Source: Amycolatopsis sp. QT-25
Lineage (GTDB): Bacteria; Actinomycetota; Actinomycetes; Mycobacteriales; Pseudonocardiaceae
Reading direction: 5' to 3'
Assembly: GCF_029369745.1 (NCBI RefSeq)
Contig: NZ_CP120210.1
Span: forward strand, 5,518,001 to 5,582,000
Length of the DNA: 64,000 nucleotides
Shown: one piece after another, positions 58,458 through 64,000 of the stretch
Numbering within the stretch: position 1 is the stretch's first letter
Layout: each line of letters begins with the position of its first letter
Program-made: the position numbers and the translations under genes
The notes under the pieces: model-generated
Told to the model about the DNA's origin: nothing
Databases searched by the model: none
The model's input: the letters and a program-made list of their open reading frames with translations, nothing else

Positions 58458-59138
58458 TCAGACGCGGAAGCGGCCGGGCAGCGGGCTGGTCACTCGGGAG
58501 GACACCTCGGTCGCGCTCCCCGAGTACTGCTCGGTGCCCGCGGTGAACTGCCAGCCCCCGAAGGTCTTGCCGTCGATGGGCTCGCCGTAGGTCTCCGCGA
58601 CCTTGGTCGAGACCTCGTCGTAGGACATACCGTTCCAGTTGCCCGCGCCGACACCGAAGTCACGCGAGTCACCGCTCCGCGCGGCGGCCGTGGGCAGTGT
58701 CCACAGGGTGAAGTGCACGTGGGCGCCGGTGCTGCTGCCCCCGCAGGGCAGCGCGTTGCCGGTCCGGCCGAGGGCGTCGCCAGGGGCGACCCTCTCGCCG
58801 TCGGTGACCGAAATGCCCTCCAGGTGGTAGTACCCGGTCCGCCGGCCGCCGTCGTGGTCGACGGTCACCCAGTCGCCGCCGTCGCAGTGCTGGATCCGGA
58901 CCGTGCCCGCCAGCGGGGCGCGCACGATCCGATCGCCGGGGCTGAAGTCGATGGCGTTCTTCACGCCGGAGATCCCGTTGTCCGAGTGGATTCCCGCCGA
59001 GTACACCGACTGGCCCGTCCCGAAGGGCAGCCCGAACGTGGGAAACGCGCCTGCGGCCGCCGCGGGTACCGCGAGAACCACGCCGACGAGTGCCGCAGCG
59101 ACACCCAGACCAGCGAACCGCACCGGAATTTTCGTCAC
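58458..59138 (-). CDS. Secreted M23-family peptidoglycan endopeptidase
   Basis: 226 residues. Signal peptide: basic start MTKIPVR, hydrophobic FAGLGVAAALVGVVLAVPAAA, cleavage near AAAAGA (about 28). Catalytic residues lie in GIHSDNGISGVKNAIDFSPG (His and Asp of the HxnD motif) and STGAHVHFTLW (second His of HxH), the LasA/M23 pattern. It cleaves peptide bonds in peptidoglycan outside the membrane. The gene stands alone, ending at a long hairpin. Confidence 0.9.
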   Translation of the reverse strand: MTKIPVRFAGLGVAAALVGVVLAVPAAAAGAFPTFGLPFGTGQSVYSAGIHSDNGISGVKNAIDFSPGDRIVRAPLAGTVRIQHCDGGDWVTVDHDGGRRTGYYHLEGISVTDGERVAPGDALGRTGNALPCGGSSTGAHVHFTLWTLPTAAARSGDSRDFGVGAGNWNGMSYDEVSTKVAETYGEPIDGKTFGGWQFTAGTEQYSGSATEVSSRVTSPLPGRFRV

Positions 59139-59268
59139 TTTGCGTACTCCTTACCCCGCGACACTCACCCATTCGATGGAGTCGGTTGCGGGGAAGGTAG
59201 TTCAAAAGGAGTACAGATGGGAAGAATTTCCCGAGATCACCCGACGAACAACTGGTGCCGGTCGTGAC

Positions 59269-60747
59269 CTACTGCCCGGATTCGCCCTTCCACCTGGCCA
59301 GGCGACCGGCGCGGTCGACGGCCCGCAGGCGTCGCTCGGCCGCGTCACGGGCTTCGGCGGTGGTCACGACGAGTAGCTGGTCCCGTTCCTGGAGCCGGGT
59401 GTTCTTGTTGGGGGTGAAGCCGGTGCCGTCGCGCACGAGAAGGCTGATCGTCGCCCCCACCGGCAGCCGTAGTTCGGCCAGGTACACGCCGTGCATCTTG
59501 GAGCCGGCGTTGATCCGTACCTGCAGGAGTTCCGCACCCATCTCGTCGAGAGGAGCGGAGTCGACGTCGATCTCGTGTGCTTCGGCGTGCTGGGCCAGTC
59601 CGAGCACGCGCGCGAGCGGGGTCAGCGTCGCGCCCTGGAGCAGCGTCAGCACGATGACCAGCACGAACACCGCGTCGACCAGTTGCTGCGCACCGGGCAG
59701 CCCGGACGACAGGGGGATCAGCGCGAGCACGATCGGGACCGCCCCGCGCAAGCCGGCCCAAGACAGGAACACCTGTTCTCGCCAAGGGATCTTGAACGGC
59801 AGCGCCGAGAGCACCACCGACAACGGCCGGGCGAGCAACAGCACGACCGCACCCGCGACCAGGCCCTGGACCAGGCTTTCGAGGATCCTGCTCGGCGAGG
59901 CGAACAGGCCGAGCAGTACGAACAGCCCGATCTGCGCGAGCCAGCCGAGCCCCTCGGCGAAGGACAGCGTGTCCGACCGGTGTGGCAGTTTCGAGTTCCC
60001 TAGCACCAGCGCCGCGACATAGGTGGCGAGCAGGCCCGACGCGTGGGCGAGCTGCCCGCTCGAGTACGCCACCACGCAGACCGCGACCGTGGCCAGCGGA
60101 TACAGACCGGTGGCGGGAAGCGCCGCCCGGCGCAGCGCGAACGCCCCACCCCAGCCGAAAGCGAGCCCGATCACCAGGCCGGCGGCCAGTTCGTAGACCA
60201 CCAGCAGCGGCAGCGACCAGTCGACGGTGGCGCCCTCGGCCAGGACGACGACGGCGATGTAGGCCGGGGCGTCGTTGATCCCCGACTCGATCTCCAGCGC
60301 GCCGACGAGCCGTTTGCCGATCCCCGCCGATCTCAGCACGGAGAAGACCGCGGCGGCGTCGGTCGAGGCCAGCACCGCGCCCCACAGCAACGCCATCCGC
60401 CAGTCCAGGCCCAGCAACCAGTGCAGGGCCGCGCCGGTGACCGCGATGCTCACCACGACGGCCACTGTGGACAGTGCGATTCCGATGCCCAGCGACGGTT
60501 TCACGGTCGTCCAGCGGGTGGTGAGGCCACCTTCGGACAGGATCATCACCAGCGCGGCGAGGCCGAGCGACTGGGTGAGTGTGGGGTTGTCGTATTGGAT
60601 GCCGAACCCGGCTTCGCCGAGCAGGACCCCCATCCCCAGGTACAGCAGCAGTGAGGGAAGGCCGACCCGGATCGACACCCGGACGGCGATCACGGCGACG
60701 AGGAGCACCGCGCCACCGGTGCCGAGAACGAACGGGAGCTGCTCCAT
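59269..60747 (-). CDS. CPA1-family K+(Na+)/H+ antiporter with TrkA-C domain
   Basis: 492 residues from ATG 60747 (GGGAGG 4 bases upstream). About twelve membrane helices: the start FVLGTGGAVLLVAVIAVRVSIR, LLLYLGMGVLLGEAGFG, the transport core LWGAVLASTDAAAVFSVLRSAGIGKRLVGALEIESGINDAPAYIAVV (Asp pair of the CPA fold) and later LSWAGLRGAVPIVLALIP. After the last helix, residues about 400-492 form a TrkA-C (RCK-C) ligand-binding domain (INAGSKMHGVYLAELRLPVG). The match is to the K+/H+ antiporter (NhaP2/CvrA-like) group that helps osmotic and pH balance. It stands alone. Confidence 0.9.
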   Translation of the reverse strand: MEQLPFVLGTGGAVLLVAVIAVRVSIRVGLPSLLLYLGMGVLLGEAGFGIQYDNPTLTQSLGLAALVMILSEGGLTTRWTTVKPSLGIGIALSTVAVVVSIAVTGAALHWLLGLDWRMALLWGAVLASTDAAAVFSVLRSAGIGKRLVGALEIESGINDAPAYIAVVVLAEGATVDWSLPLLVVYELAAGLVIGLAFGWGGAFALRRAALPATGLYPLATVAVCVVAYSSGQLAHASGLLATYVAALVLGNSKLPHRSDTLSFAEGLGWLAQIGLFVLLGLFASPSRILESLVQGLVAGAVVLLLARPLSVVLSALPFKIPWREQVFLSWAGLRGAVPIVLALIPLSSGLPGAQQLVDAVFVLVIVLTLLQGATLTPLARVLGLAQHAEAHEIDVDSAPLDEMGAELLQVRINAGSKMHGVYLAELRLPVGATISLLVRDGTGFTPNKNTRLQERDQLLVVTTAEARDAAERRLRAVDRAGRLARWKGESGQ

Positions 60748-60858
60748 GTCGCCTCCCGTCCGGTCGCCGTGAGGGCTCCAGAATAGTGAGGCGGTGATCG
60801 TCACTCGTTCGTGTACCGGTCGAAAAGCGTCCGGATAGCCTGTGTTACAGACTGTCCA

Positions 60859-61542
60859 TTAGGGACTGCGCAGGGCCACCAGATCCACCCCGAGTTCCGC
60901 GAACGGTCTCTCCGCCGCGGGCAGGACTTTCACCGCGCGGTTGCCCTCACGGGACAGCCAGCCGGCAGCCACTCCGTGGGACAGTAACGCCGCGGGTGCC
61001 CGGCCCGCCAAATGATCACGGCGTACCGTCCAATCCAGACAGTCGCGCAGCATCGGGCGGCGGCCGTCGGCGATCTCCACCCCGAGCCCACCGAGTATTT
61101 CGCGTCCGCGGCCGGTCAGCGTCAGGCCGTCGACCTCGTCGATCAGCCCGGTGGCGAGCATCCCGTCCCGCAGCGCGACGCCGACCGTCCCGGCGAGGTG
61201 GTCGTAGCAGGTCCGGGCGAACTCCAGCCGTTTCACCCGCACCGAGGAACGCAACCCCAGCACCGGGCGGCGTTCGGCGTGCTGCGCCAGATGCTCGATC
61301 AACTCCGCCACCCGGGGGTCGGCCATCCGGACGTAACTGTGCCTCCCCTGCCGGACCCGCACGACGAATCCGGCCTCGACCAGCTTCGTCACGTGCTCGC
61401 TGGCCGTCGACGCCGCCACTTCGGCCGCTCCTGCCAGCTCCGTCACCGTCCAGGCGCGCCCGTCGAGCAGCGCGAGACACATCGACGCGCGGCTCGGATC
61501 GGCGAGCACGGCCGCGACCTCGGCCAGTGCGATGGTCTCCAT
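60859..61542 (-). CDS. ArsR/MarR-like winged-helix regulator
   Basis: 227 residues from ATG 61542. Two-domain layout: N-terminal winged helix (1-85) LADPSRASMCLALLDGRAWTVTELAGAAEVAASTASEHVTKLVEAGFVVRVRQGRHSYVRM, then a helical C-terminal half (LEFARTCYDHLAGTVGVALRDGML...). The HTH is ArsR-like; the C-terminal part resembles regulators of the DUF4388-free type with RPMLRDCLDWTVRRDHLAGRAPAALLSHGVAAGWL. Function and targets unknown. It is on the same strand as the PBP gene (44 bases after its stop) but with its own ribosome site weak (GGTGAG 3 bases). Confidence 0.83.
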   Translation of the reverse strand: METIALAEVAAVLADPSRASMCLALLDGRAWTVTELAGAAEVAASTASEHVTKLVEAGFVVRVRQGRHSYVRMADPRVAELIEHLAQHAERRPVLGLRSSVRVKRLEFARTCYDHLAGTVGVALRDGMLATGLIDEVDGLTLTGRGREILGGLGVEIADGRRPMLRDCLDWTVRRDHLAGRAPAALLSHGVAAGWLSREGNRAVKVLPAAERPFAELGVDLVALRSP

Positions 61543-61585
61543 GCGCTCACCGTAGAAGACCCACGCTTCGGCGAGCGCCGAACCG

Positions 61586-63190
61586 TCAGCCTGCCAGGAA
61601 CTTCGCCGCCAGCCGCACCGCGGGTTCGGAGTCGTTGGCGCCCTCCAGCATGACGGCGAAGGCGACATCCCCGCGGTACCCGACGAACCAGCCGTTCGCG
61701 TCGGCACCCGAGCCGAACTGCGCCGTCCCCGTCTTGCCGAAGACGGCGCCGCTGCCCTTCAACGCCTTCGCGGTCCCCGTCGTGCAGACCTCACGCATCA
61801 TCGCGCGGACCTGGTTCACCACCCCGGCCGGCGGAGCCTGGTAGCCGGCGTTGACCTTGGTCTCCAGCCCCTGCCACAGCTTCGGCACCACCGGCTTCCC
61901 CGTGGCGACGGTCGCGGCCATGAGCGCCGCGCCCAGCGGGCTGACCTGCACCCTTCCCTGACCGATGCCGGCCTCCACCTGCTCGTCGCCACTGCCCGAC
62001 GACTCCACCTTCCCGGTCTCGGTGGCCAGCCCCGGGATCTCGAAGTCGGCGTTGAGGCCGAGCTGGCTCGCGGCCTTCGCGAGGCCGTCCGCGGGCAGTT
62101 GCCCGGCGAGCCGCCCGAAGGTCGTGTTGCACGACGCGGCGAACGCCGTCTTCAGCGACACCGTCCCCAGGTCGAACCCGTTGTCGTTCTTGAGCGTGCG
62201 GGTGCCGATCTGCTCGCTGCCCTGGCAGGCCACCGGCGAGTCCGCGGAAATCCCGCCCTGCTGCAAAGCCGCGGTCGCCGTGGCGATCTTGAAGGCCGAA
62301 CCGGGCGCGTAAAGACCGCTGAGCGCCTTCGGCTGGTTTCCGGCGGCGCCGTTCTGCGCGACCGCCAGAAGTTCGCCCGAAGTCTTCATCGCGACGATGA
62401 CCGCCGATCCGCCGAAGCCGTCGACGGCTTTCTGCGCGGTGGTCTGGGACGCCACGCTCAAGGTCGAGACCAGCGGTTCGCCGGCCTCAGCGGCCTGTCC
62501 GAACAGCGTTTCGACCGGTTTGCCGGAGGCGTCGACGCGCGACACCGTGACGGTGGCCGGGGTGCCGGTGCCGCCGTTTCGTCCGGCCGCGACCTTGGAC
62601 AACGCCCCCTGCAGGATCGGCGCGACACCGGCCGCGTCCCCGCCGACGAGGGCCTTGCCGTCCCGATCGGCCACGACCGGCTTGGCCGAAACAGGCGCGA
62701 CGGAGAGCCGCTGCCCGGCTTCGAGCTTCGGGTGGATCGCCGACATCGCCCAGCGGACCACCCATTTCCCGCCGTTGCGCACCAGGTCCAACTTGCCTTC
62801 GTACTTCCAGACGCTGTTGCCCGCGAAGGTCCACGCGGCGTGGAAAGTGGCCGACGTCGAGGGCGCGTCACCCGGCGTCGTCGGGACCTCGCCGAGCGAC
62901 GTCTTCACCGACGCCCCGTCGAGCGCGCCGCGTGTCGCGGACAGCGCGGTCGTGGCCGCCGCCGGATCGTCGACCGGGGCGCCGGTCAGGTCGCCGGTGT
63001 CGAACTGCCGCAGGAACCGGGTGGCGGCCTGCGCCGGGCTCTCCTGCGCGTTCACGGTGGACTTCCCCGGCCCGCCGCCGGCCGTGGGCGCCTGGTCCTC
63101 CCTGACCAGCAACACCACCGCCGCCACCACGACGGCGACGACCGCCAGCGCGGCGCCGATCAGGATCCCTCTTTTCCGGGCAGGACTCAT
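61586..63190 (-). CDS. Class B penicillin-binding protein (PBP2-like transpeptidase)
   Basis: 534 residues from ATG 63190 (GGGGGAGA 8 bases upstream; an ATG at 63208 is possible). A membrane anchor near 8-30 (RGILIGAALAVVAVVVAAVVLLV) leads to an NTF2-like MecA_N domain, then the transpeptidase domain with the active-site SAFK (Ser298 of PGSAFKIATA), the SCN motif ASCNTTFG (about 351) and KTG in VFGKTGTAQFG (about 487). Class B PBPs cross-link peptidoglycan stem peptides. The MecA_N layout is typical of actinobacterial PBPs of the PbpA/PBPB group. It is 145 bases from the ileS end. Confidence 0.93.
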   Translation of the reverse strand: MSPARKRGILIGAALAVVAVVVAAVVLLVREDQAPTAGGGPGKSTVNAQESPAQAATRFLRQFDTGDLTGAPVDDPAAATTALSATRGALDGASVKTSLGEVPTTPGDAPSTSATFHAAWTFAGNSVWKYEGKLDLVRNGGKWVVRWAMSAIHPKLEAGQRLSVAPVSAKPVVADRDGKALVGGDAAGVAPILQGALSKVAAGRNGGTGTPATVTVSRVDASGKPVETLFGQAAEAGEPLVSTLSVASQTTAQKAVDGFGGSAVIVAMKTSGELLAVAQNGAAGNQPKALSGLYAPGSAFKIATATAALQQGGISADSPVACQGSEQIGTRTLKNDNGFDLGTVSLKTAFAASCNTTFGRLAGQLPADGLAKAASQLGLNADFEIPGLATETGKVESSGSGDEQVEAGIGQGRVQVSPLGAALMAATVATGKPVVPKLWQGLETKVNAGYQAPPAGVVNQVRAMMREVCTTGTAKALKGSGAVFGKTGTAQFGSGADANGWFVGYRGDVAFAVMLEGANDSEPAVRLAAKFLAG

Positions 63191-63335
63191 GGACTCGCTC
63201 TCCCCCATACGGCGTGCCCCTCGCCCGCCTCGAGCGCCAGCCTGCCGATTTCTCCCGCGCAAGGCTGCCTTGGGACGGGAAAGCGACGTTTCCGAATCCG
63301 TTTCGTGATCCCGGTGGTCGAGACCCCGCCGGGAA

Positions 63336-63390
63336 TGACAGGAAAGGCCCCTTCATGGCGAAATTTGCCATGAAGGGGCCTTTCATGTCA
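63336..63390. terminator. Near-perfect hairpin, family GAAAGGCCCCTTCAT (copy 2)
   Basis: Arms TGACA-GGAAAGGCCCCTTCAT-GGC and the complement (one mismatch, 63341/63385, and one G-T pair) around the central base 63363. The inner stem reads GGCGAAATTTGCC. The core AAAGGCCCCTTCAT is shared with the 47.5 kb hairpin. It lies between the PBP and ileS genes. Confidence 0.7.
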
Positions 63391-63401
63391 GTGGTGAGAG
63401 G

Positions 63402-64000
63402 TCAGGCCTTGGCGACCGACACGGTCACCTTGGTGCCCTCTCCGACCGTCCCGGCCGAGCCGTCGGCGACGGCGTCGTAGGCCACCGAAGTCGCCAGCGT
63501 CTCCGAGGCGATGAATTCCTCGTGGGCCTTCGCGGCGGTGACCACGTCTTCCGGCGCGTCGACCGTCAGCGAGATCCGGTCGGCGACGTCGAGCCCGGCG
63601 TCACGGCGGGCCTGCTGCACGACCCGGACCAGGTCACGGGCGAGCCCCTCGGCCGCCAGTGCGTCGGTCACCTCGATGTCGAGCAGCACCAGCCCGGCGC
63701 CGCCCGGCAGTTCCGCGGCCGCGCCACCGCCCTTGGCGACCAGACGCCGGTCGTACTCGCCTTCGACGAGTTCGATTCCGGCGGCCACGACGGCACCGCT
63801 CTCCGACGTCGTCCACTCACCGGCCTTGACGGCCTTGATCACCTTCTGGACGTCCTTGCCCAGCCGCGGTCCGGCGGCGCGCGCGTTCACCGCGACCTCG
63901 AAACCGCCGTGCGCGGCGACGTCCGTGGTCAGCTCGACGGACTTGACGTTGACCTCGTCGCGCAGGATGTCGGTGAACTCGCGCAGCGAGCCGGCCTCGT
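63402..64000 (-). CDS. ileS: Isoleucyl-tRNA synthetase, C-terminal end (partial)
   Basis: About 198 residues, the end of a protein whose 5' part lies outside the window. Visible: LREFTDILRDEVNVKSVELTTDVAAHGGFEVAVNARAAG, GKDVQKVIKAVKAGEWT, the DUF5915-like C-terminal domain VTDALAAEGLARDLVRVVQQARRDAGLDVADRISLTV and ETLATSVAYDAVADG. These match the C-terminal anticodon-binding and DUF5915 parts of class I isoleucyl-tRNA synthetase of actinobacteria (about 1040 residues in full). In this phylum ileS often lies near lspA-rluD, as it does here, separated by about 8 kb. Confidence 0.93.
   Translation of the reverse strand, partial: EAGSLREFTDILRDEVNVKSVELTTDVAAHGGFEVAVNARAAGPRLGKDVQKVIKAVKAGEWTTSESGAVVAAGIELVEGEYDRRLVAKGGGAAAELPGGAGLVLLDIEVTDALAAEGLARDLVRVVQQARRDAGLDVADRISLTVDAPEDVVTAAKAHEEFIASETLATSVAYDAVADGSAGTVGEGTKVTVSVAKA

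Noticed and set aside
59139..59268. A c-di-AMP (ydaO-type) riboswitch ahead of the M23 peptidase, as is common in actinobacteria
   Set aside because: The spacer is only about 130 bases and none of the ydaO conserved boxes can be recognised.

Overview
The window is a stretch of very GC-rich actinobacterial chromosome. Codon third positions are almost all G or C, GTG starts are frequent, and ATGA/GTGA gene overlaps are common. The gene set (ileS, lspA and rluD near each other, F420-type LLM oxidoreductase, RskA-type anti-sigma factor, MT0933-like small protein, SARP regulator, DUF6355-type secreted peptide, SAM-IV riboswitch) points to a Pseudonocardiaceae-like organism, most plausibly Amycolatopsis. 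The genus is an inference. I see no tRNA, rRNA, CRISPR array, integrase or intact transposase.

Layout. 1-0.5 kb: end of an MFS exporter. 0.5-7.7 kb: a stress-signalling block with a lone SpoIIE-type phosphatase, a MarR regulator, a tightly overlapping RsbR-RsbS-RsbT stressosome operon continuing into two GHKL-PP2C phosphatases, then an RsbW-like kinase, an RsbV-like STAS protein and a truncated Asp23 protein. No sigma-B-type sigma factor is in the window. 7.7-9.1 kb: ECF sigma factor with an RskA-type anti-sigma factor. 9.2-14.6 kb: MarR regulator and divergent cytochrome P450, hydrolase, LysE exporter, B3/B4 protein, Ku. 15.0-19.3 kb: a SARP/AfsR-type regulator, a 40-residue acidic micro-peptide and a SagB-type dehydrogenase, together a candidate peptide-modification (RiPP-like) locus. 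This is my main candidate for an undescribed system.

19.3-23.1 kb is a decayed zone. It holds a cluster of four 19-bp inverted-repeat motifs, the C-terminal remnant of a winged-helix protein, and a broken polyprenyl diphosphate synthase, with an epoxide hydrolase, a Nudix hydrolase and an SSB paralogue between them. 23-36 kb: regulators, RecQ, adenosine deaminase, lytic transglycosylase, a MoxR/VWA pair, an MFS exporter with a divergent WYL regulator. 37-48 kb: a secreted cysteine-rich peptide, two aldo-keto reductases, an ECF sigma factor divergent from a zf-HC2 anti-sigma factor, a ROK regulator, and a beta-phosphoglucomutase/GH65 phosphorylase pair. 48-64 kb: Ppx/GppA phosphatase, LLM oxidoreductase, a double-length DUF885 protein, rluD-lspA, a SAM-IV riboswitch ahead of a class V aminotransferase, an M23 peptidase, a K+/H+-type antiporter, a penicillin-binding protein and the C-terminal end of ileS.

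Intergenic spacers carry several long, nearly perfect hairpins. Two sequence families recur: a CGCAATTCGTCACCT-type at 31.2, 41.4 and 58.4 kb, and a GAAAGGCCCCTTCAT-type at 47.5 and 63.3 kb. All gaps over 300 bases (14.6-15.06, 19.3-20.0 and 22.5-23.1 kb) are described as features.
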